Shown piece by piece: positions 21,500-33,518 of a DNA stretch of 64,000 bases. The notes below the pieces were generated by a model. The model worked only from the letters and a program-made list of their open reading frames with translations. It made no database searches and was not told the DNA's origin. Source of the DNA: Fallopia convolvulus (Eukaryota; Streptophyta; Magnoliopsida; Caryophyllales; Polygonaceae); assembly GCA_964016875.1 (NCBI GenBank), contig OZ024730.1, positions 38,696,795 to 38,760,794 of the forward strand, in the 5' to 3' direction. Numbering within the stretch: position 1 is the stretch's first letter; every line of letters starts with the position of its first letter. A program made the translations under genes and the position numbers.

Positions 21500-22102
21500 C
21501 CACAACATTAATTTCGCACTAATTCAGTTTGGATTTTCATCATAGCGCCACATTTTTAATTTTTAAATCCACGGATTAGTGAATTTTACGAGTGAGGAGG
21601 GATTGGAATTGTAAAGTTAATTCAGTTTGGAGTAATATTCAGAGAATTGGAGCCAATGTTTCTTTTGGCAGGCGGTTGGATATGCTTTTAATTATCTTCT
21701 CTAAATCATCTCATTTTACTCATCACGCTAACTATTATCCCGTTCCGTATATGCGCATTTTATCGATGGAACTAGATACGTGCAAGTTTTGGGTTTTCAA
21801 AGTTATCTTGTATTGCTATCAAAAAAAAAAAAAAAAAGTTATCTTGTATTAAAGGAGTAGTTGACACTTGACGTCCTCAATTTTAAATGCCTTTTTTTGG
21901 TCCATTGACCCACGAAAGATGAAAAAGACGTACCCTAATAGTTTTGTGATGTGAGCAATTCACGAGCATTCACATCCTCTTTAGTCTTCTCTAACTTTTT
22001 TTATGACAATGTTCATTAAAATAAATCTATAGGCAACTGAATTTGAAAGTTTCTGTCAATCAACTTATACTTAACTAAATTTTTTCTATTAGATACATCG
22101 TC
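21500..22102 (+). other. 3' flank of the 72-aa gene with a tiny poly(A) insertion
   Basis: Likely 3' UTR and flank. At 21802-21814 and 21838-21850 the 13-mer gttatcttgtatt is repeated around gctatc plus 17 A (21815-21837). The retroelement block begins near 22090. Confidence 0.5.
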
Positions 22103-23500
22103 TTGGATGAGTTAGTGACCAAAATAGCGACCCTCTCGCAGGATATGTCCAGCCAGAAAGACCGTAACCAGATCCATATGGATCACATCACACAACTCAC
22201 CGCAGAAAACGCCAGCCTCCGCGAGCAGTTGCAGGCGGCTTCGGCGTCACAAAGAGGATTTCGGCCAATCGGGACCGCCAGGGAGGTTGCCTCTCGTCTC
22301 AACCTGGGGGAGGCACTAAATTCCATTTCCCAAGCCAGGGGCCAACCCTCGACGGTAGAGATGGTTACCTCGGCAGCCACCCTTCCAGGAGTACCCGACG
22401 CCCGAAGACAGGGCCGCAGGCACGGGAGTCTTCCATCCGGAGTACGGTGGAAGAGTGGAAAGCCAAATACCCCACCCAGACACCTTCCTGGAAACGCTTT
22501 TCAACAAACATATGCAGGATCGGATTAAGGGACTGGAAGACAAAATTGCATAAATACCCGGGGTGCCTCCTCCCATCGAGAGAGAGTCCTCGGACGGTTA
22601 TGATGAATCCCCCTTCACGGCTCTGATCTCCAGCGTGGATATCCCGAAGATATTCACCATGCCGACGGTCCCAACCTACGATAGGACGAGGGATCCTGAC
22701 GAGCACGTTGCCATCTTTAAGCAAAAGATGATGACCAGCTCCATCCCGCGAGAGTCCAGAGAAACGATCATGTGCAAAGGGTTCGGAACCGTTCTGTCCA
22801 GTGCGGCCCTAACTTGGTTCATCAACCTCCCTAGGGGGAGCATAGGGTCCTTCGCAGGCCTGGTGGACACCATTAGGGTGCAATTTGCCAGCAGCTGCGG
22901 TCTTTCCGTTCAATCGAGAGAAGGTGGTGATCCCACTCTGCGACATGCCAACCTCCATAGAAGCCTTTCGAAGAGGCCTACTCCTGGATAGCGAGCTCTA
23001 TCGCGAACTCACGAAGTACCCATGTCACAGCTTCAAAGACGTTCAAGTGAAGGCTCTAGCGCACATCCGGTTGGAGGAAGACAAGGCTCCCACAAGAGCC
23101 GCTTCAGTCTTTGATTGGGTCGAGAGAAAAGTTTCTTCTGACAAGCGAAAGGAGCGTTGGGGACAATCGTATCTGAAAAACCGGCCGAAGGCGCTAAGGG
23201 TGTACGTTGCCGGCATCAAGCAGTCAACCGAGAAGAAAGACATTTTCCAGCGGCCGAAAGTCCATGACTACAACCTTGGCACGGGGAACGCCGAGATAGT
23301 AAAGGTCCAGGAGAAATTCGGGGCCTGGATCAGGTGGCCCAAGATGGTGGAGAATCCCAACCCTAAAAGGGATAAGACGAAGTGGTGTGATTTCCATGAA
23401 GACTATGGGCACGAGACGAACGAATGCTTCGCCTTCAGGAAAGAACTGGCTTACCTTCATTCGAGAGGCCTGCTATCCGAAATCTCTACAAACTCGAGTA
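22103..23500 (+). pseudogene. gag: Element C gag (frameshifted)
   Basis: An N-terminal coiled-coil-like segment (LSQDMSSQKDRNQIHMDHIT, then TAENASLREQLQAA) is followed by the retrotransposon gag core: DEHVAIFKQKMMTSSIP, LTWFINLPRGSIGSFAGLVD. The frame shifts around 22530-22560 and 22890-22930. It ends in the Tat-type zinc motif WCDFHEDYGHETNEC (about 23383-23427). It would form the virus-like particle. Broken by the shifts. Confidence 0.8.
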
Positions 23501-24276
23501 TACCCACTAGTCAAAATCTGTCCGAACCAATGGACATTCCATCCTCCCCTGAGTACGCCAAAGTCGTCAACATTATCAGTGGCGACTTAGATATTTGTGG
23601 TGTCACCTATTCGGCAGCAAAACGCCACGCACGGAGATACCCGGGCGGACATTTGATGGCAAGCATCCGTAATCGAGAAGGGCATCCTAGGAATACTATC
23701 ACCTTTAGTGATTCAGACTCGGCCGATCTGGTAGGCCCCCACAACGACGGATTAGTCATATCGTTGTCGGTAGGGAATGTATTGATGAGGAGAATCCTCA
23801 TCGACACCAGAAGTTCCACTAATATGATAACACTTGACGCCCTCAAGGAGATGGGGCTAAAGGATGAAAACATCCTTAGGAAGTCAGTGGCACTGGTAGG
23901 TATTAGCGGGGAAATTGCTCACACTTTTGGGGAGATAACCCTTCCCACCTATGCCAAGGGGATCAACCTGCAAGTCAGGTTCTACGTGTTCGACTGTCCG
24001 TCCTATTACAAAATCATTATGGACAAACCTTGGATGCATGATATGAAGGTCGTCCCTTCGTCCTATCACCAGACCATAAAGTTTCCCACTCTATGGGGAA
24101 TCAAGGAAATCAAAGGTGACCGACGACTGTCTCGGGAGTGCTATAAATTTGCTCTCAAGGCGACCGTCGCCCACACAGCAAAGCAATTACAGGGGGCCAA
24201 GGGGCCCACACCAGCACGGGACCTTGAGGCCGAGAAGATCGAGGAAATTACCCTCGATAGCCAGAAACCTCAATAG
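23501..24276 (+). pseudogene. Element C protease region
   Basis: The same frame as the downstream half of gag (22885-24276) continues through the aspartic protease motif RRILIDTRSSTNMITLDALK, where the family has Asp-Thr-Gly-Ser-Ser; here Gly is replaced by Arg. DKPWMHDMKVVPSSYHQTIK follows, the typical Tat segment between protease and RT. It ends at TAG 24274-24276 where family members continue into RT. Confidence 0.75.
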
Positions 24277-25004
24277 ACTGTAAGACTAGGAAAAGACCTT
24301 GCTCCCGAAAGGAAGGCCGAGTTAGTTAGTTTCCAAAGAAAACACATCAGCAATTTCGCGTGGACTCGTGAAGATATGGTGGGGATCGACCCTGCAGTTA
24401 TCACATACCAGTTGAACGTAGATCCTCACCATCCACCAATGAAACAAACGAGGAGGAAGTTTGCTCCCGAGAGGAATCTGATCGTTGATGAAGAAGTACA
24501 TAATCTACTCCGGACGAGAAAAATCAAAGAAGTAAAATGCCCGGAGTGGTTAGCAAATGTTGTGGTCGTGAGCAAGAAAAACGGAAAGTGGAGGGTTTGC
24601 ATTGACTTCACCGTCCTCAATAAAGCCTGCCGGAAGGATTCTTTCCCTCTACTGCACATAGATGCCATGGATGATGCCACTGCCGGTCACGAGATGCTCA
24701 CATTTATGGATGCCTTCAGCGGTTACAACTAGATCCAGATGTATCTGGAGGACCAAGAAAAGACGTCGTTCATCACCAGCCAGGGGATGTGCTGCTATCG
24801 AGTCATGCCGTTCAGACTCAAAAATGCCGCGACATCATACCAAAGGTTGGTCAACCGTATGTTTCAGCAGCAGATAGGAAGAACCATGGAGGTGTATATT
24901 GACGACATGCTCGTCAAATCAAAGCAAGCCACCCACCATATCCAACATCTAGAGGAAGCTTTTCGGATCCTAGACAATTACCATATACTACGTCAGCCGT
25001 ACTT
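24277..25004 (+). pseudogene. Element C reverse transcriptase, 3' part deleted
   Basis: RT motifs are KTRRKF-like start (QTRRKFAPERN), NVVVVSKKNGKWRVCIDFT, FMDAFSGYN then TAG at 24730, TSFITSQGMCCYRVMPF and the catalytic YIDDMLVKSK. The frame runs into ILDNYH at about 24980 and then jumps into the middle of RNase H. In element B about 400 bp of sequence (thumb, connection and RNase H start) lie at that position, so C has an internal deletion here. Confidence 0.85.
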
Positions 25005-25762
25005 CGCTTGTGGCCGAGACACGGTACTCACCATTGGAAAAACTGGTTCTCGCACTAGTCATGGCCTCGACGAAATTGAGGATGTACTTCGAGTCTCATA
25101 CGATCAGTGTCCGCACCAACTATTTGTTGAAAGCCATACCGAGGAAGCCGGAGATCACCGGGCGAATGGCCAAGTGGGCTATCCACCTGAGCGGGTTTGG
25201 CATCACCTATGAGCCAAAAATAACAATCTGAGCCCAGGAACTAGCAGATTTTGTGGCCGATTTCAGCCTAACACAAGAGGACGAAGCCAGACAGCAAGAG
25301 GCCTTAGTAGTAGAAGTTGAGAATTGTGGAGTCTAGACCCTACACACTGACGGAGCTTCCAACAACTGAGGAGTTGGGATAGGTGTAGTGCTGAAATCGC
25401 CCAGGGGGGACATGATAGCACATGCAGTACGGTGTGCTTTTGAGGCTACCAACAACAAATCATAGTATGAGGCATTAATACTGGGGCTAACGGTTGCCCG
25501 AGATCTAGCCATCAAGGAAGTAGAAGTAAAGTGCGATTCACTGCTGATCGTGAATCAGATCCTAGGGACTTTCGTTGCCAGAGACGCCAGAATGGCGGCA
25601 TACTTAGAGAAAGTCAAAGAAATCATGTGTGAGTTTGAGACCTTCACCATCCAGCAGGTCCCTAGAGAGGAGAATACACAAGCTGACGCTCTAGCCAACC
25701 TAGCATCTGCTCTAAATCCCGAGGAGTTCACTTCAATTCCCCTGGTGCACATACTGCTCTAA
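25005..25762 (+). pseudogene. Element C RNase H tail and archaeal-type RNase H
   Basis: AETRYSPLEKLVLALVMAST is the end of the retroviral-type RNase H, followed by RMAKWAIHLSGFGITYEPK. Then comes the second RNase H, TLHTDGASNN (catalytic Asp), VKCDSLLIVNQ and PREENTQADALANLASAL. This dual arrangement defines the Tat/Ogre lineage. Stops at 25231, 25336, 25369 and 25466 show decay. Confidence 0.82.
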
Positions 25763-25767
25763 ATCCC

Positions 25768-26224
25768 TATTAGGCCCAAATGTTCATCGGCCCGTTTGGT
25801 AGTCCGAGCCCATAAGTACGCAGAGAAGTCATCAACTGTCCTGATCGAGACGGGACCCCAAAATAGGAGAAGACATCAGTCGTCCGATGGAAGAGAGAAA
25901 GCTTCCGTCACAAAGCGGATAGGCCAATTCAGAAGGCGCTGGCGAGAACACTCCGAGCCTTCGATATATGCGGGAAGTGGAAAGTTAGTTACGAGATGTG
26001 TCCTACAAATTCGGAGATCGTGATACAGTGTAGATGGATATATGTAAAATTATGTATTTTTGTAAAGACAATCAAGAAGCACACAAAAAAAACAATCTCT
26101 TGGAGAGGATCTTTGTCCTCTGTTTTTGTGAATTCCGAACTCATTCGTAATGGTTATTTCCTTTAAATTCGACCGTGCCCCAATTAAGGGCAAGGGTTTG
26201 TTAATCAAATTTTTGTCAAAAATA
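25768..26224 (+). repeat. Element A 5' LTR
   Basis: It starts TATTAGGCCC (probably TG mutated to TA; element C's LTR starts TGTTGGGCCC) and ends gtcaaaaata directly before the primer site. 457 bp. Confidence 0.85.
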
Positions 26225-26227
26225 ATT

Positions 26228-26245
26228 TGGCGCCCACCGTGGGGC
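26228..26245 (+). promoter_or_regulatory. Element A primer-binding site
   Basis: TGGCGCCCACCGTGGGGC, the primer-binding site form found in Tat/RIRE2-like plant elements. It is identical to the site in element B at 31127-31144. Confidence 0.85.
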
Positions 26246-26297
26246 CCAACAATCGAAAAAAGATTCAATTCTTTGCACCAGAAAAAAGATTCTACCC

Positions 26298-27170
26298 TTG
26301 TATCTAGCCGTCACTAAAAAAGCCATCAGTGGGGTGTTGGTCCGAGAACAAGATGGACATCAGCAACTTGTGTACTACATCAGTAGAACTCTCTTGTCAG
26401 CCGAGACTCGATACTCTTCCTTGGAAAATTTGGTCCTTGCCCTAGTTATGTGCTCCAACAAGCTTCGCCCGTACTTTGAGGCCCACCCGATAGTGGTGAG
26501 AACCACACACCCTATGAAGACGGTAATGCACACGCCAAAATTCACAAGAAGAATGGCCAAGTGGGCGATTCACTTGAGTAGGTTCGATATTAAATACGAG
26601 CCTAGAACTGCGTTGAAATCTCAGGCGCTGGCTGATTTTGTGGTTGATTTTAGTCCTACAATGGAAGAAGAATCCGGTCCAACAAAGCTAATAACGCTAG
26701 AAGCTTATTCTCAAGTCAAATGGATGCTTCATACGGATGGCGCTTCTAACGTTGGGGGAACAAGGATAGGAGTAGTCCTAAAATCAACACAGGGGGATAG
26801 GGTGGCACAATCCGTAAGGTGTACGTTTGAAGCCACAAACAATGAAGTGGAGTATGTAGCTCTAATCTTCGGGCTGACCCTCGCCAAAGACCTTGGTATA
26901 CAACAGATAGAAGTCAAGTGCGACTCGTTATTGATAGTCAACCAGGTTCTGGGGTTGTACGAAGCAAGAGATGAAAGGATGTCATCTTATCTAGATGAAG
27001 TCAAAAATCTGATTCCTCGTTTCGAGAAGGTTTCCTTCGCACAGATCCCAACAGAGCAGAATGCTCAAGCAGATTCTCTTGCCTGCCTATCGTCAGCCAT
27101 TGATCATAACGAGTACCCTGTAATCCCGATGGTTCACATCGTAGTCCCCACCATAAGAAGAACTCACACT
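26298..27170 (+). pseudogene. Element A RNase H and archaeal-type RNase H (open frame)
   Basis: The frame 26298-27587 opens within the first RNase H (MYLAVTKKAISGVLVREQ), and AETRYSSLENLVLALVMCSN ends that domain. The second RNase H reads HTDGASNVGGTRIGVVL (catalytic Asp), NNEVEYVALIFGLTLA, VKCDSLLIVNQVLG and QNAQADSLACL. The frame is intact, but because RT is deleted upstream it has no natural start. It is a piece of a former polyprotein. Confidence 0.88.
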
Positions 27171-28566
27171 AGTGATAACAAGAAGTCTGAGAGAATGATC
27201 GATGACGTTAGTCTTCTCAGAGCTGCCCCCCACAACATCTTCATGAGCAGTGACGACGTTGACGCCAGAAGTTATCGGAATGATCCCGATCCAGACCTGC
27301 CCCTGAACGGATCAAACTGCGAGAGAGCTCCCTTCGATCCCTCGGAGGCTAACGAAGCACCTTGGACTCAGCCGTACCTAGATTGGCTAACCAAGGGAAA
27401 GCTTCCAGAAGACAAAATTGAAGCTAAGTTGCTAAAGATGAAGGCCACCAAGTTCACGGTAGAAGGCGGTAGACAGCGTTGCCTAGCCAAAGAAGGTGTT
27501 CAGAGACATCTTGAAGAACTCCATGAAGGAGATTGCGGGAACCACACCGGAGGGAGAAGTCTATCTAACAAAGCCCTTCGGCAATGATTGTTCTGGCCTA
27601 CTATGAGGAAGGATGCTGTAGACTTCTGTCGCAAGTGTGATGCCTGTCAAAGACACGCACCGACCGCTCACCAGCCTCCTGAGTCACTATACCCCACACT
27701 TACACCATGGCCCTTTATGCGCTGGGGGATGGACATAGTTGAGAAGTTACCCCCTTGATCCGGACAGAGAGTGTTCTTCCTCACTATGACTGATTACTTC
27801 TCCAAGTGGATCGAAGCTGAAGCTTATCGAGAGATTAAAGATAAACAAGTGATAACTTTCATTATCAAAAATATCCTCTGTCGTTTCGGGGTACCCGCGG
27901 AGATTGTATGTGACAATGGCTCTCAATTCATAAGCCAGAGAACCAGAGACTTCTACAATCACTGGAAAATCAGCCTGGTCACTTCAACCCCCCGCTATCC
28001 CCAGCCAAATGGGTAGACCGAGGCTAGCAACAAAGTGATCATAAACAATCTGAAGAAGAGGCTCGCGAAAGCTAAAGGAAGTTGGGCTGATGAGCTCCCG
28101 TACGTCCTTTGGGCCGATCGCACGACGCCGAAGGTCACGACTGGTCAATCTCCTTTCTCTTTAACACACGGATGCGAAACAGTCATTCCCGCCGAAATTC
28201 TCATCCCAACCGCTCGTTCCAGCTTTGCGACCGAAGAACGTAATCATCTGGAGCTGTCGGCTGATTTAGATACCTCAGGCGAACTTCGTGACCAAGCCCG
28301 TTTATAATTGGCAAGACACCAATAGCAAGTCACCCGAAGCTATAACCAGAACGTCAGGATCCGGAATTTTCGGGTCGGTGACTAGGTACTACGATGAGTC
28401 TTCCAAAACACCCATGAAACCAAGTCGGGGAAACTAGCCCCAACTTGGGAGGGACCCTATAAGATAACAAGGGTCGTTGGGCAAGGCGCTTAACAACTAG
28501 AATCCAAGGAGGGAGAACCCATCCCCTGGAGCTGGAACGCAATACATTTGAAGAAGTATCACTTTT
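27171..28566 (+). pseudogene. Element A integrase (stops)
   Basis: The linker DPSEANEAPWTQPYLDWLTK leads to the zinc-binding HHCC domain (HEGDCGNHTGGRSL...CRKCDACQ) and the DDE core GMDIVEKLPP, VTDYFSKW-type MTDYFSKWIEAEAYREIK, CDNGSQFISQ and TEASNKVIINN. The C-terminal SGKLAPTWEGPYKI is followed by WNAIHLKKYHF. Stops replace Trp (TGA 27586), Ser, Gln (TAG 28015) and several later Trp/Gln/Arg codons. Relative to B about 11 residues are missing before QRCLAKEG. Confidence 0.87.
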
Positions 28567-29434
28567 GAGGGAGGACTCGTTTTATCGAAGCGCATACCTC
28601 CCCGAATCTTCAGCGGAAGGCTCTCATCGTTAGATATCCAAGACACTAGAGGTCACCAGTCCACAATTTATTATCTTGCTTTTGCTTTCAATTCATCCTT
28701 CTTAGTATGTTCAACTTATTTGTGTGAAGACTCTTTGTTGTGTGATTTCTATGCTATAGTTTGCTCTTATCGAATGAATGACGTTAATGCATCCCTGTTT
28801 GATTACCTTTATTTTCTCTTTACATGAATATAACTAGAGAATCAAAAGTATATTTTATTTACATATAGAATGCCTTATACAATCAAATACAAGTTCAAAG
28901 CAACAGAGGTAACCAATCCTAGACTAAAGACGTCTCTAACCGACCGTCCTTCCCGAGCGCAAGTTCCAACGTGAAACTTGTTACACGCCTGGAAACTTCT
29001 TCGGTAAACGCAGCTGCCACCCGTGACCAGAGACTTCTGCAAGAGTCCTCGTCTTAAAACCTTCTATCCGAAGCACCCATCCGTCCTGAAAATTCCTACA
29101 CACAATGGAAGGACAATACCAAACGAAAATACGCAAGAAAGAAAAACATGCATGCATCAAAACTATTCACTTCCTCTTCCTGAGGAAGATGAGATGTCCA
29201 GACAAAGGACAAACATTGTTCACGGCCTCTATACGGCCCATACGCGTCACCAGAAGTTTGTTCAAACAAAAACAAAAGAAACATCATCATTAGAAATCTT
29301 TTACAAGGGCTCACGGCCCTACTCATCATCGTTAGCAGGAGTGCCTCCTAGTTGCTCCGCATCACCCGCCGAATGCCCGTCGCCTTGCTCAGGTACCTCG
29401 CTCGCGCTCGGACCATGATCACCGTCTTCTTCTT
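28567..29434 (+). other. Element A: 3' non-coding interval between integrase and antisense gene
   Basis: It is parallel to 36880-37604 in B (shared 'gaagactctttgttgtgtgatttctatgct' region and 'ctggaaacttc.tcggtaaacgcagctgccacccgtgacc', each read in pieces). No supported coding frame on the + strand. Confidence 0.6.
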
Positions 29435-30560
29435 CTACGTCCAAAGAAGCCAAAAGCTCTTCACCAGGGCCGGTTGATCTGGAGGATAACAATCATGGAA
29501 GGACGCAATCTCAGCATCCAGATCCCAGTCCGAATGCTCGCCAGCCGCAAAATGTTTGATTGTCTCCACCCTAGACATCATTAAACAGTAATCCCCGATT
29601 TCACTAGCCTCCTTAATGATCCTCTTGTTCTTGTCCTCGAGCTCAGCGATCTTGGATCGGTCCGACACAGCTTGGGAGGACTGACGCTTGATCGTCTCAA
29701 TAAGTTTCTCCGGCTTGCTCGCATCCGTCTTCTGGCGCTCAGCTGCTAGGTTGATTTCCCTCTCCAAAGCGGCCTTTTCAGCATCCCACCAGGCTTGATG
29801 TTCTCTAAAGGTCAGCTCCTCTTTGTCAACGGCATCCGCCACCCACAGAGCGCCTTGTAGGGCCTACGCACCGAGATACGGTATTGCCCACGATCAAAAT
29901 AGAAAAAAAAGAGAAGAAAGAAGAAGATAAGGAAAAGACGGTTGGAGAAAGCGAACCTTCCAAATTGATAAAGCTGCGTCCCTAACTAGAGCAGAGTGGG
30001 AGACATCCAAACGTGGTTTCTTTGAGCCGTGGGCACTGCGTAGTTTCTGCCACAAATCAGAAGGACCTTTGTCGTCCAAATCAATGACTTCAGTAGCGCC
30101 AGGCGATGATCTCTTAGCAGGGGTCACTTTCACTACGGTCTCTACCTTCACCTTTGGGTCCAAGGGGGGTTTCTTGTCACTCGATCGGAGCTTGTGCTGA
30201 ATCAGAGCTGCAGCCGAAGAACTTCTCCCCAGAGACGAAGAAGTTTCTGAGAAGACAAGCATTAGACTCCAAGAAAACAATCGCTGCCATATTCAAAAGT
30301 AAAGAAGAAAGGCGCATATTGGTAGGGTTTTTAATGGGGCTCACAACCGTGCCAACGAGTTTCTCAGACACCAGAGCATTATCCTCGATCGTCTTCTCAG
30401 AGTTCCCCGATCCCGCATCATCTTTATCGCCCTCAAGCATTTGTTCCGCAGACCTCCGATATGTCCTTTTGGCCTCCGAAAGAGAGAAAAGCTTTCTGCA
30501 AGCTTCCGATTCCAGAACTTGGGTCTCCAGACTCAACAGAACTGAACAAGAAGTACTCAA
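29435..30560 (-). pseudogene. Element A antisense gene, exons 2-4
   Basis: Exon 4 (29863 down to about 29435) encodes a coiled coil (EKLIETIKRQSSQAVSDRSK, IAELEDKNKRIIKEASEIG) and the conserved RVETIKHFAAGEHSDWDLD. A frameshift then gives a false end. Exon 3 (29957-30246) is 290 nt, exactly as in B, and encodes SSSLGRSSSAAALIQHKLRS plus a basic, Pro-rich part (KPRLDVSHSALVRDA). Exon 2 lies at about 30300-30553 (ESEACRKLFSLSEAKRTYRR). The exon 2 donor has changed from GTATGC to ATATGC, so splicing would fail. Exon 1 lies beyond the inserted element B, at 40227-40975. Confidence 0.75.
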
Positions 30561-30621
30561 AGTCAGAAACTTGAGAAAGAAGCAGTGCGAGAAAACAATT
30601 GGGAGTTGCGAAAATTAGAGC

Positions 30622-31123
30622 TAACAAGGCCCAAAAATCTATCGGCCCAACTGGTGAGTCGAACCCATGAACGCACGAAGAAATCACCAACCGGGTCGAG
30701 CGAGAAAGAGACCCTGGAATGGAGAAATCTCTAGTCATTCAATGGAAGAGAGAAAGCATCCGTCACAAGCAGAAATCATCGTCTCGAAGACACACGAGGT
30801 AGCGCTCCTAGTCTCAAAACACGCGGAAAGTGGGAAGTCGGTTACGAGACATGCCCTAATGATCCGGAGATCATGATACTAGGAAAATAACCGTTGCAAT
30901 GTAATCTTCTATATATATATATATCAATTTTACTTATTTTTGTAAGGACAGGCGAACATCAGTGAAAAATACTCATGAGATTACAGATTTCCAAAGCAAC
31001 ATCAGTTTCTCTTTGTTCTTTGTTCTTGAGAATTCCGCATTCGTAAAATCGATAACTTCCTTCGGTTTCGATCGTGCCCCAATTGAGGACAAAGGTTTGT
31101 TAAGATAAATTTTGTCCAAAACA
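30622..31123 (+). repeat. Element B 5' LTR
   Basis: It begins near 'aaggcccaaaaatctatcgg' and ends ttgtccaaaaca just before 'atTTGGCGCC'. The first bases deviate from TGTTGGG, so the exact start is uncertain by a few bases. It contains a (TA)n stretch at about 30912-30926, longer than in the 3' LTR. Confidence 0.85.
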
Positions 31124-31126
31124 ATT

Positions 31127-31144
31127 TGGCGCCCACCGTGGGGC
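31127..31144 (+). promoter_or_regulatory. Element B primer-binding site
   Basis: TGGCGCCCACCGTGGGGC directly downstream of the 5' LTR, the same as in element A. Confidence 0.88.
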
Positions 31145-31203
31145 TAAACGATCGAAAAAAAGATTTTAGTTCAGCACATCGAGAATAGTTCCGAGGGATC
31201 ATC

Positions 31204-32830
31204 ATGAGTAACTCTCACGAAGGTGATCAAGGATTAGGCGTCGAGGAGGACGAAGGCGCACGCATGGATGCATCAGCAACCCTTCGTCTCGAATTGTCTG
31301 AATTTTCCCAAAGGCTCCAAGCTTTGGAAAAAGAGTTGTCAGATCAGCGTGTTTGCAACGAGAAACACAAAGCAAGCATCGAGTAGCTAACCGCCGATAA
31401 TGACGGTTTGCGCTGCCAACTTTGATTCGTGTCCTCTGTCGGCCCGCATGTCAGGATGACGGATTGATCTCGAAGCAACGGGGGTGAAGGTTCCTCTAGG
31501 AATCATACCGTCCGCCACGGAGGAGATCCAGGCCAAGACTTCGTCACCCCACCAGCAACGGTCCCCGGAGTACCGTCGTTAACCCCCGCTCAGGGGAATC
31601 CTGGTTGTGAAGGAGTGAGGGTACCCATACTCCTGCGATCGGCGCGAGAAGTTAGCCCCCGATGCTTGGAAGACGAGACCATGGACGACGACATGGACTG
31701 GGACCGTCGTCGTCCCCGAGAGCTCGAAGATATCGTTCGGAACCAATTCAAGATGTTTACCGAGCAGTTGTCCAAGATATCAGGGGTCCCGCAACCCATA
31801 GAGAAGGAGGAGGTTGACGGTTATGACGAGTCACCTTTTGCTCGCCACATCGCCCAAGTCGAAATACCAAAGAAGTTCTCAGTCCCAGCATGACTTCTTA
31901 TGACGGCACGGGGGACCCTGACAAACATGTGGCTATATTTAAACAAAAGATGATGACCAGTGCGGTGCCATACCACTCCCGTGAGGCGTTGATGTGCAAA
32001 GGGTTCGAAGCTGCCCTCGCGGGACCGGCCCTGAAGTGGTTCGTCAATCTCCCGAGAGGAAGTATTCGTTCCTTCGCCGAACTGATGGACTTGTTTCAGG
32101 TGCAGTTCGCTAGTAGTCGGAGGTTCGAGATGCAGTCCAGCGACTTGTACGGATTATCCAGAAGCCGGAGGAGTCCACTCGAGAATACCTAGACCGGTTT
32201 AACCGAGAAAAGATTTCCATCCCACACTGTGACATGCCAACGACGATGGAAGCCTTCCGTCAGGGGGTAAACCAACGGAGATCTCTATAAAGAGCTCACT
32301 AGGCACCCTTGCCACAGCTTTGAGGATGTGCAATCCAAAGCCCTAGCTCAGATCAGGCTGGAAGAGGATTTGAAGATGAGAAAACCCACGAGCGTATGGG
32401 AGAGGGTAGACAAGAAGGCCGCGCCGGACCAGCACCGAGAACGTCGTGACCAACCATACCGACGTCCTCATCCCTACGCAGTGAAGGTAAACGTCGCCTA
32501 AGCCAAACCGACTAAACCACCGCCGTCAAAATACGACGAGTTCAATTTGGGTATATCCCCGAAGACCTTGTGAAGAACATAGCTTTGACCATACGGGGCA
32601 TTAGGTGGCCGAAGAGGAACAAAAAACCGTATCCAAATAAGGATATGAGCAGGTGGTGTGATTTCCATGACGACTACGGCCACGTGACCAAAGAATGCGT
32701 AGCCTTGAGGAGAGAGATCGCTTACCTCGTTTCTCGAGGAAGGATTACAGAAGTTGCGCCAAACGCGCAGCTCTCTCCGGATGTTGTGGAGGCCTCGCGT
32801 GCGGGGAGGCCAGCGTCGCTAAGTACCGAC
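31204..32830 (+). pseudogene. gag: Element B gag
   Basis: It starts MSNSHEGDQGLGVEEDEGAR, 81 bases after the LTR end. A coiled-coil-like segment (LSEFSQRLQALEKELSDQR) is broken by TAG at 31384. The gag core follows a further shift at about 31890 (DKHVAIFKQKMMTSAVP, LKWFVNLPRGSIRSFAELMD) and another near 32165. The zinc motif WCDFHDDYGHVTKEC is at about 32655-32699. Role: particle formation and RNA packaging. The frameshifts would abolish it. Confidence 0.85.
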
Positions 32831-32843
32831 AAAATTCATAAAT

Positions 32844-33518
32844 GTGATCACCGGAGGGTCGAAGGTGTGCGGACTCACTTACTCAGCAACCAAGAGGAAT
32901 GCGCGAGAGAGCACCCTTCCTCGTTCAGCGCGAGAGAAGAGTGACGTCTTCAGTCTCACGATACACTTTGGCGAAGACGAAGTCAGTGGTCTTGACGAAG
33001 CCCACCACGACGGCCTCATGATTTCTCTGTCGATTGGAAACGTTTTGATGAAACGAGTCCTCATCGACACCGGGAGTTCAATTAACCTCATGATGTTGGA
33101 AGCCCTGAGAGAAATGGTTTCGAGCGAGAAGAACATAGACAGGAATCCCACAACACTCGTAGGTTTCAGCGGAGAAGTGAAGAACACAGTAGGAGATATC
33201 ATCCTTCCCACATACACAAAAGGTGTGAACATCCAGGTTAGATATTCTGTCATGGATTGCCCTTCATGCTATAATGTAATTATGGGATGACCGTGGCTCC
33301 ATGATATGAGAGCCGTTCCTTCCACTTACCACCAAACGGTGAAATTCCCGACTCCGTGGGGGGTTCAAGAGATCCGTGGTGATCAAAGAACGTCCCGGGA
33401 ATGTTACAAATCGGCGCTAAAACCAGCCGCCAATCAGAAGTCTACCTAGCAATTAAAGAAGGCCACTAACTCTACCCTCCTAAAAGAGAAAGAAAAAGAA
33501 AATGATCAGGTAGAGGAG
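32844..33518 (+). pseudogene. Element B protease region
   Basis: KRVLIDTGSSINLMMLEALR keeps the intact Asp-Thr-Gly-Ser active site of a retroviral aspartic protease (about 33055-33115). It is preceded by SKVCGLTYSATKR and followed by VRYSVMDCPSCYNVIMG, then TGA at 33288 in place of a sense codon. This is the best preserved protease of the four Tat elements. Confidence 0.83.

Noticed and set aside
22085..22098. gatac near the start of element C as a TSD partner for gatgc after its 3' LTR
   Set aside because: One mismatch in five, no 5' LTR present, and the 5' boundary is uncertain.
30617..30626. A TSD for element B
   Set aside because: acagt follows the right LTR, but the left flank reads gagctaac; no duplication, and the first LTR bases are altered.
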